A DNA stretch of 64,000 nucleotides from Spirosoma oryzae (GCF_003002825.1 NZ_PVTE01000010.1:160106-224105); one strand, 5' to 3'; counted from the stretch's first letter, positions 16,680 to 25,817 are shown. Translations and numbers: made by a program. The notes: generated by a model from the sequence alone, not told the origin.

Positions 16680-18188
16680 ATGACGAAAAGAACGGTTCTG
16701 TTGGTTGGCTTTATCGTCCTGAAGTTTGCGCTTCAATACGTCCTGATCGATCCTGAATACGATCTGCATCGGGATGAATACCTGCATCTGGATCAGGCTG
16801 GCCATCCGGCTTGGGGGTACCTGTCTGTGCCACCGTTCACATCCTGGGTTGCGCAGGTTATCCGCTGGCTGGGTAATAGCACAAATGTCGTGCGGTTCTT
16901 TCCCGCCTTCTTTGGCGCGCTCACGATTTTGGTAGTCTGGAAAACGGTAGAGGCCTTGGATGGTAAGCTGTTTGCCTGCGTGTTGGCGACTACGGGCGTG
17001 CTGTTTTCCGTTCTGTTGCGACTGAATCAACTGTTCCAGCCCAATTCGATGGACGTCCTCTGCTGGACAACACTCTACTTTACCCTAATCAAGTATCTGA
17101 ACACAAAGCGCCACCGGTGGCTCTACGCATTTGCTGTTGTCTTTGCCGTCGGGTTTCTCAACAAATACAATGTCGTTTTTCTGCTCATCGGACTTGTTCC
17201 CGCGCTGCTGCTAACCGAACACCGTCGACTGTTACTAAACCGACATGTGTATCTGGCCATGGGCGTCAGCCTGCTGCTGATCCTGCCCAACCTGCTCTGG
17301 CAATACCAGCATGCGTTTCCCGTTGTTCACCACATGCAGTTGCTGGCCAAGACCCAACTGGTCAACGTCAGCCGGGTCGACTTCTTCAAGGAACAGGTAC
17401 TATTCTTCATGGGGTCGATCCTGCTTATTGGCGCTGGCCTGTACGGACTGCTGGTATACCGACCGTTGTCGACCTATCGGCTTTTCTTTTTTGCGCTGCT
17501 GTTTACGCTGGCCGCGTTTGTCTATTTCAGAGCCAAAGGCTACTACGCGATAGGCATCTATCCCATTTATGTAGCCTTTGGGGCTGTATTCATAGCGGCC
17601 AGGACGACGGCAGTATGGCTGCGAACGGCCTGGGTAGCGCTTCCTGTACTACTGTTTGTTCCGTTGTACAGGGTGGCTTTCCCCAACAAAAGTCCGGCGG
17701 AAATTGTCCGGCAGTCGGAGCGGTACAAACGGTTGGGGCTGTTGCGCTGGGAGGATGGCAAAGACCATGCGCTGCCGCAGGATTTTGCGGACATGCTGGG
17801 CTGGCGGGAACTGGCGGCTAAAGTAGATGCTGCCTATGCGCGCCTACCTGATCCGGGACGAACGCTGGTGCTGTGCGATAATTACGGACAGGCCGGTGCC
17901 ATCAATTACTACGCGCGCCAACCCATCAAAGCTGTCACGTTCAACGCTGATTACATAAACTGGTTTGACCTTAGTAAGCCATACCGCCATCTCATCCGAA
18001 TCAAGACGGGAGGTGAAACGGCTGAAGAGCTTGCCGAAACCGGACCCTTGTTCGCGAAAGCGTCCATCGCCGACTCCGTCAAAAGTACCTACGCCCGTGA
18101 GCGGGGAACCACCATTTTCGTCTTCGAGTCGGCCAGGGTAAACATTAACCCACGGCTGGCCAACGAGATTGAGCAGGAGCGTTGGTAA
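16680..18188 (+). CDS. GT39-family (ArnT/PMT-like) membrane glycosyltransferase
   Basis: The 502-residue protein is a GT-C fold enzyme with about ten membrane helices. The first periplasmic loop holds the acidic motif HRDEYLHLDQ near residue 30; in ArnT and PMT enzymes these acidic residues coordinate the metal and the polyprenyl-phosphate sugar. Other family features are VPPFTSWVAQ and a soluble C-terminal domain from about 340. Such enzymes move a lipid-carried sugar to lipid A, protein or another glycan on the outer face of the inner membrane. Acceptor and sugar cannot be read from the sequence. The gene appears to stand alone. Confidence 0.85.
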   Translation: MTKRTVLLVGFIVLKFALQYVLIDPEYDLHRDEYLHLDQAGHPAWGYLSVPPFTSWVAQVIRWLGNSTNVVRFFPAFFGALTILVVWKTVEALDGKLFACVLATTGVLFSVLLRLNQLFQPNSMDVLCWTTLYFTLIKYLNTKRHRWLYAFAVVFAVGFLNKYNVVFLLIGLVPALLLTEHRRLLLNRHVYLAMGVSLLLILPNLLWQYQHAFPVVHHMQLLAKTQLVNVSRVDFFKEQVLFFMGSILLIGAGLYGLLVYRPLSTYRLFFFALLFTLAAFVYFRAKGYYAIGIYPIYVAFGAVFIAARTTAVWLRTAWVALPVLLFVPLYRVAFPNKSPAEIVRQSERYKRLGLLRWEDGKDHALPQDFADMLGWRELAAKVDAAYARLPDPGRTLVLCDNYGQAGAINYYARQPIKAVTFNADYINWFDLSKPYRHLIRIKTGGETAEELAETGPLFAKASIADSVKSTYARERGTTIFVFESARVNINPRLANEIEQERW

Positions 18189-18426
18189 GCTGATCGGTGC
18201 TGTGTACTGTCGAGTCGCCCGCAACCAGGTGGAGCCATTAGCGGATAACTGTCGGATTCGTTTATCCGCTGGCAAGGTGTTTTGCGAAGCACACGCGACA
18301 CTACCGCTCGCGTTTCGACCGAAGACAGATGAATTTATCGGGTTACCGACGCAACCAGCAAGGCTGTTTGTTCATCTATCGGCTATCCGGCAGAGGGACT
18401 GTCCGGTTACTATCAAAACCATCCTG

Positions 18427-18798
18427 ATGAATCGATTTGTCGCATACGTTGCCGTTAGCTTACTGTTTAGTGCCTGTACATACGTCAAGAACTGGCAGGG
18501 AACAACGAACCCTGATCTCGTTCAGGCTACATTCGATGCGTTACAGGGCGAACAACGGTTTGTAATCCACGTGCCCAACAATGATACATACCTGACTTAC
18601 CGTTTCGCTGAAACGTCGGGTGATTTACAGGCATCCATAAAATCGCCCTCGTCGGTTGTATTTGCCAAAAAGATCGACGCTACTGAAAAGAACAGTGTCC
18701 ATCTGGTCAATCAGAAAGGAACTGCCTACACGGTGGTAGTCAAGGGGAAGCGCGCGTCCGGCGAATTCGATGTTCGGTTTGCACCGTCGGCCAACTAA
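18427..18798 (+). CDS. Small unknown lipoprotein
   Basis: This protein of about 123 residues has a lipoprotein signal with lipobox LFSAC (Cys near residue 17), followed by a small, probably beta-rich domain. The frame extends upstream to 18169, but the ATG at 18427 fits the signal peptide exactly. Nothing else is recognisable. It is followed by a strong bidirectional terminator shared with the convergent bestrophin gene. Confidence 0.65.
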   Translation: MNRFVAYVAVSLLFSACTYVKNWQGTTNPDLVQATFDALQGEQRFVIHVPNNDTYLTYRFAETSGDLQASIKSPSSVVFAKKIDATEKNSVHLVNQKGTAYTVVVKGKRASGEFDVRFAPSAN

Positions 18799-18856
18799 GT
18801 CTCCAGTGCCTCGCGTCTACTAAAACGAACGGTTGAAAATGGAGCCGTTCACCAGC

Positions 18857-18893
18857 GAAAAGGGCCAGCTGACGACGTCGACTGGCCCTTTTC
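18857..18893. terminator. Bidirectional terminator
   Basis: A perfect 12-base stem (gaaaagggccag, 18857-18868, with 18882-18893) encloses a 13-base loop. Its A and T ends give U-runs on both strands. It lies between two convergent genes. Confidence 0.8.
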
Positions 18894-18913
18894 AGGTACT
18901 AACCTAAACCCGA

Positions 18914-19807
18914 TCAGGACAGGTAATAGTCAGTCGGTTCAACGGGTTTAGGAATCGTATGTTCACCCAGCAACTGCCGAATATTAATCTCGATGTTGCG
19001 GGCAATGGCCGTCATGGCCGTGTCGGTCGGCTGATTGTTGAATGGGTCCTGTAGGCTGTCGGCAGTTTTTTCCAGCAGGAAAAAGCCCGTCGAGATCGCC
19101 AGCAGCAGGGGAAGCTCAAAAATGATGTCGATTTTTCCCAGTGCAATCGACAGGACGATGGTAAACAGGTAAATAATCCAGTGCAGGTATTGCCGGTAGG
19201 TAGCCGGAAATACCGTCGATTTGATACGCTCGCACATGCCCATCTGGTTGGAGAAATTGACCAGCGTCGCGTTGAGCTGAATCAGGGAAAACAGGGGGAG
19301 TTGCCCGTCCTGCTGCAAACCCGACAGGTCCAGGCTGTTCCGTTGCAGAATCGCGAGGGGCTTGTTGGTATGCGCTTGCAGGGCATCCAGGTCGGTCTCG
19401 CTCAGGTAAGGGGCCAGATTCTCGGTTGGGTCCAGCCCGCGAAGGGCCTGCCCCAGGCTGTACAGCCAGGCAATGTGTCGATGGGCAATGGCCTGAATGC
19501 GGGTTTCATTACCGGCCTGAACAAACGACTGCATCTGAATCACGAACGTACGGCTGTCGTTGACGATACCGCCCCATACTTTTCGTGCTTCCCACCAGCG
19601 GTCGTACGATTGGTTGAGTTTGAAGGATAGAAGGACCGAGATAGCTGTACCGATAAAAGCAGGAATGCTGATGGGCATATCAGGAATCTGGTTCCGAAAA
19701 TGATTTTTCAGGTAGTGGGTCAGGAGTCCGATGACCAGGATATAAAGCATTTCGTGCTTTACATTGCCAAATAGGTAGCGGAGCGGAATCTGTTTGTTAA
19801 GCAGCAT
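18914..19807 (-). CDS. Bestrophin-family anion channel
   Basis: The 297-residue membrane protein matches the bacterial bestrophin (UPF0187/RFP-TM) family. It has a short N-terminus, a first helix near MLYILVIGLLTHYL, a pore-lining region, and the hallmark NQSYDRWWEARKVWGGIVNDSR near residue 65. Later come the helices IYLFTIVLSIALG and ELPLLLAISTGFFLLE. Bacterial bestrophins form pentameric channels for chloride or cations in the inner membrane. A perfect -7 box on the minus strand (19872-19879) lies about 65 bases upstream. Confidence 0.92.
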   Translation of the reverse strand: MLLNKQIPLRYLFGNVKHEMLYILVIGLLTHYLKNHFRNQIPDMPISIPAFIGTAISVLLSFKLNQSYDRWWEARKVWGGIVNDSRTFVIQMQSFVQAGNETRIQAIAHRHIAWLYSLGQALRGLDPTENLAPYLSETDLDALQAHTNKPLAILQRNSLDLSGLQQDGQLPLFSLIQLNATLVNFSNQMGMCERIKSTVFPATYRQYLHWIIYLFTIVLSIALGKIDIIFELPLLLAISTGFFLLEKTADSLQDPFNNQPTDTAMTAIARNIEINIRQLLGEHTIPKPVEPTDYYLS

Positions 19808-19871
19808 TATAACGGAACAAATGAGAAAAGAAGTTGGCTGTAATTAGTTGGTTTACAGTGCCGGATTGTTG

Positions 19872-19879
19872 CAAATATA
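19872..19879 (-). promoter_or_regulatory. Candidate -7 box for the bestrophin gene
   Basis: On the minus strand this reads TATATTTG, a perfect TAnnTTTG match. The implied leader is about 60 bases. No good -33 TTG is seen. Confidence 0.4.
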
Positions 19880-20069
19880 GCTAGCTACCACCATGGCGCA
19901 GTCCCGTGCGCTAAACGCTTGTAAACGGATTTAGCAGCTTACCGGTACGCACGCCACCGCGTAGGGCTATTGTAGAAACGAACAGACTACGGGGTACGAT
20001 ATAGAAACAGTGATAGCCAGACTGGCTGGCTGTAGATAAAGAAACGTAAAACGCGTAATTGACCAACCT

Positions 20070-20498
20070 ATGAACTGGCGTATCGTTCCGTACCGGACTG
20101 AGCATACTGAATCGCTCCGGCTTGTCTACCAACAGGCTCGTCAGGTAGCTTTTCCCTGGATCGATCCAGTCAGTTTTCGACTGACTGATTTTGACGCGGT
20201 CACTCGGGAAGAAACCGTATTGGTCGCGGTTGAGCAGGCGACTCCTGTCGGGTTTATCGCCTGGTGGCCACCGGACAATTTTATCCATTCCCTGTTCGTC
20301 AGTCCCGCGTATATCGGACGAGGGATAGGCAAAGTGCTCCTACGGACCTGCCTGGCAGACATAGGCCGTCCGGTAACGCTCAAATGTAAAGCAGCCAATC
20401 AGCGGGCGCTCCAGTTCTACTATTCGCAGGGATGGCAATTTGTTGAACAAGCGGAAAGCCCGCAGGGGGCCTATGTGCTACTTACGTACGGCGGTTGA
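20070..20498 (+). CDS. GNAT-family N-acetyltransferase
   Basis: The 142-residue protein is a single GNAT fold. The acetyl-CoA binding motif A is visible as HSLFVSPAYIGRGIGKVLL near residue 75 (Q/RxxGxG/A pattern RGIGK). A later NQRALQFYYSQGWQ is the typical motif B, with the GNAT Tyr. The substrate may be a small molecule or a protein N-terminus; the sequence does not say. It is monocistronic, with an inverted repeat directly after the stop codon. Confidence 0.9.
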   Translation: MNWRIVPYRTEHTESLRLVYQQARQVAFPWIDPVSFRLTDFDAVTREETVLVAVEQATPVGFIAWWPPDNFIHSLFVSPAYIGRGIGKVLLRTCLADIGRPVTLKCKAANQRALQFYYSQGWQFVEQAESPQGAYVLLTYGG

Positions 20499-20602
20499 AT
20501 GGTTGAATGATGGAGTGGTTGAGTGGTTGAGTGGTTGAGTGATTGAGTGATTGGCTATTTATTCAACAACCATTCAATCACTCCATCATTCACTCATACA
20601 AT
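20497..20602. repeat. Inverted repeat IR-3 (ttgaatgattgagtg arms)
   Basis: The left arm (about 20497-20555) iterates seven- to nine-base units such as ggttgagtg and gattgagtg. The right arm (about 20559-20601) is the imperfect inverse, with units such as attcaatcactc. It lies between a plus-strand and a minus-strand gene that converge. The same word recurs at 22029 and at 49019. Confidence 0.75.
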
Positions 20603-20607
20603 CTGCT

Positions 20608-21174
20608 CTACCTCAGCTTAAACGAAAGGCCGATATTACCCTGCCAGCCGCTGTGATCGGGAATCAGGTACGTTTGCTTTAGCTGACTACGTTCAACACT
20701 AGCCTCGATAGACCAGCGAGCCCCGAGTCGGTACTGCGCCCCAGCGCCGGCTGTCAGTTGCCAGGTGGTTCCTTTAAGGGCAGAAAGGGGGCGGTAGGGG
20801 TCTGTCGGTTCGACTTTGCTGTAGACATGTTGACCAACGCTGGCCCCTACCTGACCAAACAACGCCAGCCGATTACGGCGCAGGAAATAATACCGGGTCG
20901 ATAAGCCACCCCCCAGATAGCTGAAGTCAGGTCCCGTTCTGCTATACCGAGCTTCGGCCTGCAACGCCCAGCCATCGGCCAGGAAATACTGAATGCGTGG
21001 TGTGATGTTCGTTACCACCCCCAGTCCGCTACCATAACCACCCCCGCCACTAACGCCGACAGACCAATGGCCTTTTCCCAACAGATCGTCCTGTTTATCA
21101 TCAGCCGTTGATTGAGAAAAACTCCAGAATGGGAGCAAACACAAACAGAAAAGTAGGATTACACAACGTCGCAT
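20608..21174 (-). CDS. Outer-membrane beta-barrel protein
   Basis: This protein of about 188 residues starts with a signal peptide (ending FSQ) and continues with alternating strands ending in the pattern SFKLR, typical of small OmpA/OmpX-like eight-stranded barrels. The start is set at the ATG at 21174, where the signal peptide begins. A similar but distinct barrel gene lies immediately upstream on the same strand (21284-21892). No ligand is suggested by the sequence. Confidence 0.75.
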   Translation of the reverse strand: MRRCVILLFCLCLLPFWSFSQSTADDKQDDLLGKGHWSVGVSGGGGYGSGLGVVTNITPRIQYFLADGWALQAEARYSRTGPDFSYLGGGLSTRYYFLRRNRLALFGQVGASVGQHVYSKVEPTDPYRPLSALKGTTWQLTAGAGAQYRLGARWSIEASVERSQLKQTYLIPDHSGWQGNIGLSFKLR

Positions 21175-21283
21175 ACGTAACAAACGGTTTTGAGATACAC
21201 CAAGAGGACAGCCGACCGTATGCACGGGTTGGAACTCATCGCCGTTTTTGACTTATTTTAACAAATGCCAGTCGATCGAACGC

Positions 21284-21892
21284 TCAAAAACGATAGAGCA
21301 ACTGGGCCTGTATACCGACGTTATACGATTGGTAATTTGAGAACTGATAAACGACGTCGTTAACAGGCGGGGAAAAGGAATAGCTAGCTGTTGGCTGAAC
21401 GAGTAGTGACATAACAGGGCCTAACTGGTAGTCGATACCTGCTGCAATGACGCCGTCGGTTTGTAGTGGGGAAGTAAATGTAATGCTCTTGGTAAAAAAC
21501 GTACCGGCCGAGAAATAAGGCGATAACCGCCGGTTAGTCAGTCGGTAGCTGACCAGTAATGGGAATTGCACCGCTTGACTGGTAAAGGCCGAGGGCGCGC
21601 CATAGGGACTCTGAGGACGTTGTACATGGTCAGCTGGCCGGGCGTAAAGTCCACCTATCGCCAAATCCCAGCGCGTGGTGAACTGGTAACGTATCACCAG
21701 GCCTACTGATGAAATAGCCTTATAACCACTGACTTGTGTGTCGGTCTGTTGACCATTAAAATCCGTGGCAACGCGATATTTGTAAGGATTATATTGAAAC
21801 CAATACGTTGGTGCAACTGACAGACGGTGTTGGGCTGTCAAGTGTGTCGCACATATGACCCATAGTGCAAGTATAAGGGGAAGCGTTTTCAT
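21284..21892 (-). CDS. Outer-membrane beta-barrel protein
   Basis: The 202-residue protein has a signal peptide (ending LTAQ) and a series of amphipathic strands with aromatic girdles (YWFQYNPYKY; WDLAIGGLYARP; LSPYFSAGTFF), ending in QLLYRF. The terminal Phe is the usual barrel-assembly signal. It is probably an eight- to ten-stranded barrel of the porin-like/OMP_b-brl group. It precedes another small barrel gene by about 110 bases, so the two may be co-transcribed. Confidence 0.75.
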   Translation of the reverse strand: MKTLPLILALWVICATHLTAQHRLSVAPTYWFQYNPYKYRVATDFNGQQTDTQVSGYKAISSVGLVIRYQFTTRWDLAIGGLYARPADHVQRPQSPYGAPSAFTSQAVQFPLLVSYRLTNRRLSPYFSAGTFFTKSITFTSPLQTDGVIAAGIDYQLGPVMSLLVQPTASYSFSPPVNDVVYQFSNYQSYNVGIQAQLLYRF

Positions 21893-22028
21893 ACGTTGAT
21901 CAGATTGACTCGTTGGTTATATAAGTCAGTCAATGGGTCGAATTACCCCTTATAGAATGTACGCAGTACAATGCTGAATCATCTCAAGTTATTGTTATTG
22001 AAGCAGATCAGTGACACGGCGATGGGTA

Positions 22029-22063
22029 TTCAATCACTCAATCATTCGTTCATTCAATCGTAA
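22029..22063. repeat. Single arm of the ttgaatgattgagtg repeat
   Basis: This short stretch repeats attcaatcactcaatcatt-like units, as in IR-3 and IR-15, but I see no matching opposite arm. It lies just after the stop of the decayed lyase gene and may be a half element. Confidence 0.5.
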
Positions 22064-22069
22064 AGTGTT

Positions 22070-22492
22070 TTAGTTAGTCTGGCCAGGTTTCACAATTTCG
22101 TACGTAGCTGTAGCGTTACCGATCCGCACTTCGTCATAGTAAAGCACGCGTTCAGCGTATTTTGATTTACTCGTCCAGGCATAGATGCCTATTTCCCAGT
22201 AAGGCTTGACCAGTTCCCGATAGCCAATATTGACGTTCTGTTCGTCAACAATCTGCTTACCGTCCTGCCAGATTTCCAGGATGCCTGTGTTGCCAGTAGG
22301 TCCCACTTTACATGCACAACATAGTCGACCCATTTGTCATAAATGCCTGAGCCTAAATGAATAATCTTCTGACTTGTTGGTGCCTGCTGGTATCTGGTAA
22401 TGGATACGTCTGAAGCACGATAGTAGTACCAGATCGGGCCGTGTGAGCCTAGTCAGAGAAAGGCTGACAAGAAGAGTTATCAGTGTTGCCAT
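22070..22492 (-). pseudogene. Remnant of a polysaccharide lyase (heparin-lyase-I-like)
   Basis: The C-terminal part reads as a jelly-roll lyase: YDKWVDYVVHVKW, then EIWQDGKQIVDEQN, then PYWEIGIYAWTSKSK and YDEVRIGNA, as in the Polysacc_lyase (PF14099) family. The frame changes near 22309, where one base seems to be lost (KWD / PTGNTG). A signal-peptide-like start (MATLITLLVSLSLT) at 22492 is joined in another frame to the last third of the enzyme, so the middle has been deleted. The gene is therefore dead: internal deletion plus a frameshift. The lyase assignment is from family knowledge; the breaks are seen directly. Confidence 0.7.
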
Positions 22493-22557
22493 ACCTGTTA
22501 GCTGAGCAACCTCTGGACCTAACGAAAGCGTTTACTGTATCGGCGGGTATACCAAGC

Positions 22558-22593
22558 AGAAAGCGGTGCCAGTTTGCACTGGCACCGCTTTCT
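22558..22593 (-). terminator. Strong hairpin terminator
   Basis: A perfect 16-base stem (22558-22573 with 22578-22593) closes a four-base loop (ttgc). It stands 34 bases after the stop of the minus-strand lipoprotein gene at 22627. Confidence 0.75.
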
Positions 22594-22626
22594 GTTAATG
22601 CTGACTCGTTGTATGAACGGAGTAGC

Positions 22627-23361
22627 TTAGTGGCTTTCCATGTGTCTGAAGTATTCTTTGTCCAGAATACGTTCCATCAGTACTTCAGCCATTAGCTTGG
22701 CGCGTTCTTTCTTCACGTCATTTTTGTCTTTGGTCTCCACCTGAACGTTAATGATGTGATTGATATACAGCACGTGCAGGGCACCTTCACTTGCATTCCA
22801 GACCGCCTTATCGCCGAAGTCTTTGACTGGCTCATAAGCACCGTGCGCAACGGCCGGCTTGATTTTATGCTTATCGTCGTCTTGCTTGGCACCCGCTGAA
22901 TCAGGGGGCGTACCAGCACCTGCTTTCGGGTCGGCCGTGACCGTAGCACCCGAGATGGTATCGGCTTTCGCTACGTCATCCTCACCCGTTGCTTTGCCCT
23001 GGAACATCTTGTCGAACTGATACGCAGCGGTAAACATCGACTGATACGGCCGGCGGCCGCCAAACGACAGCAGTACTTTATTGCCTGCCCACTCAAATTC
23101 GCATCCCTTGCCAGCACTGACGTCTTCGAGTTTAACGTCTTCGCCAAGGTTAAACGTTTTCCGCATGAATTCTTCGTCAATGATGGCGCAAGGCTCCTCA
23201 TAGATGACGTCGGACTTGATCATATTCACGCCAGCGACTTGCTTAGCCAGTATTGCGCTGCCGTTATCAGACGTGTTACCCGTTGATGCATCAGTGCCTG
23301 TGTTGTAGCAGGAGGTAAGCATCAACACGGGTAGAGCGAACAGAAGTGAGTTGATTTTCAT
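22627..23361 (-). CDS. Unknown lipoprotein
   Basis: The 244-residue protein has a lipoprotein signal with lipobox LTSC (Cys18), then a Ser/Thr/Gly-rich linker. A domain follows with CAIIDEEF and a later Cys in GKGCEFEW, a possible disulfide pair. A low-complexity segment (about 130-175) rich in Ala, Asp, Lys and Gly divides it from a C-terminal part with EGALHVLYINHIINVQVE. It is likely anchored in the inner or outer membrane facing the periplasm. I do not recognise the family beyond this. A terminator follows. Confidence 0.65.
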   Translation of the reverse strand: MKINSLLFALPVLMLTSCYNTGTDASTGNTSDNGSAILAKQVAGVNMIKSDVIYEEPCAIIDEEFMRKTFNLGEDVKLEDVSAGKGCEFEWAGNKVLLSFGGRRPYQSMFTAAYQFDKMFQGKATGEDDVAKADTISGATVTADPKAGAGTPPDSAGAKQDDDKHKIKPAVAHGAYEPVKDFGDKAVWNASEGALHVLYINHIINVQVETKDKNDVKKERAKLMAEVLMERILDKEYFRHMESH

Positions 23362-23612
23362 AGAAAAGTGATAATGCGCAAAAATAATAACGGTTGGCTC
23401 TAATACTACCAGTTTCAGTAAGATGTTTGTGATGGGTCAGCCAGGATTACCGAATTGACGGGCTTACGCCTACTGGTGCTGAACCTCATTCCCGGCCGAA
23501 ATGAACTGAACGCCCGACACCGGACGTACAAACACCAGATTGAAGTCTGGCTCAGGGTAAAGAAATCCGGTTCATCCTGTCATCCTGTCGAAAACAATCT
23601 TATCAGAAGCCG

Positions 23613-23620
23613 TAGCTTTG
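23613..23620 (+). promoter_or_regulatory. Candidate -7 box abutting the lpxH-like gene
   Basis: TAGCTTTG matches TAnnTTTG perfectly and ends six bases before the ATG at 23627, so the mRNA could be leaderless. No TTG is seen at -33. Confidence 0.35.
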
Positions 23621-23626
23621 CCGGTC

Positions 23627-24448
23627 ATGACCGACGTTGAAACCATTCTGTTGCCGCCCGGCCGTAAAGCGTATTTTGCTTCCGATTTTCACCTGGGTAC
23701 GCCCACGCCCGAACAAAGTCGTGCCCGCGAACGGGCCGTGGTTGCCTGGCTCGATCACGTAAAAACCGATGCCGCCATTATCTTTCTGGTGGGCGACGTC
23801 TTCGACTTCTGGTTTGAATACAAGCACAGTATCCCGAAAGGATTTGCCCGCCTACAGGGTAAGCTAGCTGAACTGACGGATGCCGGCCTTCCGGTCATTC
23901 TCTTCACGGGCAACCACGACATGTGGATGGACAGCTACTTCACCGATGAAATGGGCATTCCCGTGTACCGGGCACCACGGCAGTATCAGCTGGGGGAGAA
24001 GACGTTTCTGATTGGACATGGTGACGGACTCGGACCGGGCGATCACGTCTACAAACAATTGAAGAAAGTATTCGAAAATCGCCTGGCCCGACGCCTGTTC
24101 CGCTATGTTCACCCGGACCTTGGCATCGGTCTGGCGCATAAATGGTCGCGCAGTAGCCGGGCGAGCAATGAGAAGAAAGATGAGGAACGTTTCCTGGGTG
24201 AAGACCGCGAATGGCTGATGCAGTATTGCCGCGAGGTCGAGCAGCAGCGCCACCACGACTACTACATTTTCGGCCACCGCCACCTGCCACTCGATCTGAA
24301 CGTAACGACCGACAGTCGGTACATCAACCTGGGGGAGTGGGTGTCGGCTCGTACCTATGCCGCGTTCGACGGGGCTGATTTGCACTTACTGACCTGGCCC
24401 GATAATCAGCCGTATAAAATGAAACACCGCCAGACCGACGTCAGGTAG
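23627..24448 (+). CDS. UDP-2,3-diacylglucosamine diphosphatase family (LpxH-like)
   Basis: This protein of about 273 residues is a calcineurin-like metallophosphoesterase. The metal-binding blocks are in order: FASDFHLG, FLVGDVFDFWFEY, FTGNHDMW, LIGHGDGLGPGD and FGHRHLP. This order and the FDFWFEY signature match LpxH, which cleaves UDP-diacylglucosamine to lipid X and UMP in lipid A synthesis at the cytoplasmic face of the inner membrane. The ATG at 23627 is preferred over 23618. The family also includes uncharacterised paralogues, so the exact substrate is an inference. Confidence 0.85.
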   Translation: MTDVETILLPPGRKAYFASDFHLGTPTPEQSRARERAVVAWLDHVKTDAAIIFLVGDVFDFWFEYKHSIPKGFARLQGKLAELTDAGLPVILFTGNHDMWMDSYFTDEMGIPVYRAPRQYQLGEKTFLIGHGDGLGPGDHVYKQLKKVFENRLARRLFRYVHPDLGIGLAHKWSRSSRASNEKKDEERFLGEDREWLMQYCREVEQQRHHDYYIFGHRHLPLDLNVTTDSRYINLGEWVSARTYAAFDGADLHLLTWPDNQPYKMKHRQTDVR

Positions 24449-24470
24449 TCAAGGGTTTCCAATATGACAT

Positions 24471-24512
24471 AAAGGCAACGGCCCGAACGCATGCATTCGG
24501 GCCGTTGCCTTT
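24471..24512. terminator. Bidirectional terminator between lpxH-like gene and sucC
   Basis: A 17-base perfect stem (24471-24487 with 24496-24512; aaaggcaacggcccgaa) closes an eight-base loop. The A- and T-ended arms serve both converging genes. Confidence 0.85.
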
Positions 24513-24528
24513 GTTATGTAGTGGAAGC

Positions 24529-25752
24529 TTACGCCTGCTGACCCTTCAGCACTTGCTCAACTTTCTCCGCAGCTTCCTTCAGCAATACAGCCGAGTATAC
24601 TTTCAGCCCCGACTCGTCGATGATACGAGCACCTTCTTCGGCGTTGGTACCCTGCAAACGAACGATGATCGGAATGTTGATGTCGCCGATGGCTTTGTAG
24701 GCTTCAACAACGCCCGTCGCCACGCGGTCGCAACGAACGATACCACCGAAGATATTGATCAGGATCGCTTTAACGTTCGGATCTTTCAGAATGATCCGGA
24801 AACCGGCTTCAACCGTCTTGGCGTTGGCACCACCCCCTACGTCGAGGAAGTTCGCCGGTTCACCACCCGACAGTTTGATGATATCCATCGTCGCCATTGC
24901 CAGGCCGGCACCGTTCACCATACAGCCTACGTTACCATCGAGTTTAACGTAGTTCAGGTCGCTGGCCGTTGCTTCTACTTCGAGGGGATCTTCCTCGGCA
25001 ACGTCACGCAGGTTAGCCAGGTCAGGGTGGCGATACAGGGCGTTGTCGTCCAGGTTTACTTTGGCATCGACCGCCAGGATTTTGTTGTCAGACGTTTTCA
25101 GGACCGGGTTGATCTCAAACATCGACGCGTCGGTTTCGACGTACGCTTTGTAAAGCGAGGTGACAAATTTCACCATCTCTTTAAACGCTTCGCCTTCCAG
25201 ACCCAGACCGAAGGCTACTTTACGCGCCTGGAACGGCTGCAAACCAACGGCCGGATCGACCCACTCCTTCACGATTTTCTCGGGTGAATGCTCGGCGACT
25301 TCTTCGATGTCCATACCGCCTTCGGTGCTGGCCATGATGACGTTGCAGGCTTTCGACCGGTCGAGCAGGATACTCAGGTACATCTCTTTAGGCTCCGAAG
25401 CGCCGGGGTAAAAGACGTCCTGGGCAACCAGAACCTTATTGACTTTACGGCCTTCCGGACCCGTCTGGTGGGTAACCAGTACGTTGCCGATCAGATTTTT
25501 GGCGATATCCCGAACGTCGTCAACCGATTTGGCCAGCGCAACGCCCCGCTGTTCCGAACCGACAACTTTGCCTTTACCGCGACCACCAGCGTGGATCTGC
25601 GACTTCACGACAACGAACTTCGAACCCGACTGTGCCATGATCTGCTTGGCCGCTTCAACGGCTTTCTCGGGCGACTCGGCTACGATACCTTCCTGAATCC
25701 GGACACCGTATTTTTTGAGAATTTCTTTACCCTGATACTCGTGTATATTCAT
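24529..25752 (-). CDS. sucC: Succinyl-CoA ligase (ADP/GDP-forming), beta subunit
   Basis: This subunit of the TCA-cycle enzyme binds the nucleotide and, with SucD, converts succinyl-CoA to succinate. The 407-residue length is close to the usual 390. Visible features are the N-terminal MNIHEYQGKEILKKYG, the ATP-grasp loop GGRGKGK near 53, the metal and nucleotide region EINPVLKT, GNVGCMVNGAGLAMATMD, and the C-terminal GGIVRCDRVA and VRLQGTNAEEG of the CoA-ligase domain. sucD is not adjacent, which is common in Bacteroidota. The gene is convergent with the lpxH-like gene. Confidence 0.96.
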   Translation of the reverse strand: MNIHEYQGKEILKKYGVRIQEGIVAESPEKAVEAAKQIMAQSGSKFVVVKSQIHAGGRGKGKVVGSEQRGVALAKSVDDVRDIAKNLIGNVLVTHQTGPEGRKVNKVLVAQDVFYPGASEPKEMYLSILLDRSKACNVIMASTEGGMDIEEVAEHSPEKIVKEWVDPAVGLQPFQARKVAFGLGLEGEAFKEMVKFVTSLYKAYVETDASMFEINPVLKTSDNKILAVDAKVNLDDNALYRHPDLANLRDVAEEDPLEVEATASDLNYVKLDGNVGCMVNGAGLAMATMDIIKLSGGEPANFLDVGGGANAKTVEAGFRIILKDPNVKAILINIFGGIVRCDRVATGVVEAYKAIGDINIPIIVRLQGTNAEEGARIIDESGLKVYSAVLLKEAAEKVEQVLKGQQA

Positions 25753-25792
25753 GGTAATGGCAACATGGAGTGTTGGAAATCGTATTTTTGTG

Positions 25793-25800
25793 CGGCAAGT
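25793..25800 (+). promoter_or_regulatory. Candidate -7 box for the lolD-like gene
   Basis: TATTTTTG matches TAnnTTTG on the plus strand, 140 bases before the GTG of the lolD-like gene. A transcript from here would carry IR-5 in its leader. There is no clear -33 TTG. Confidence 0.3.
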
Positions 25801-25817
25801 TAAGCATAAATGAGTTC

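Noticed and set aside
20497..20602. CRISPR array
   Set aside because: The repeat units are seven to nine bases, degenerate and arranged as an inverted repeat, without spacers of regular size.
24505..25803. Long plus-strand frames opposite sucC
   Set aside because: They are antisense shadows of a clearly conserved sucC gene, with no start context or family match.
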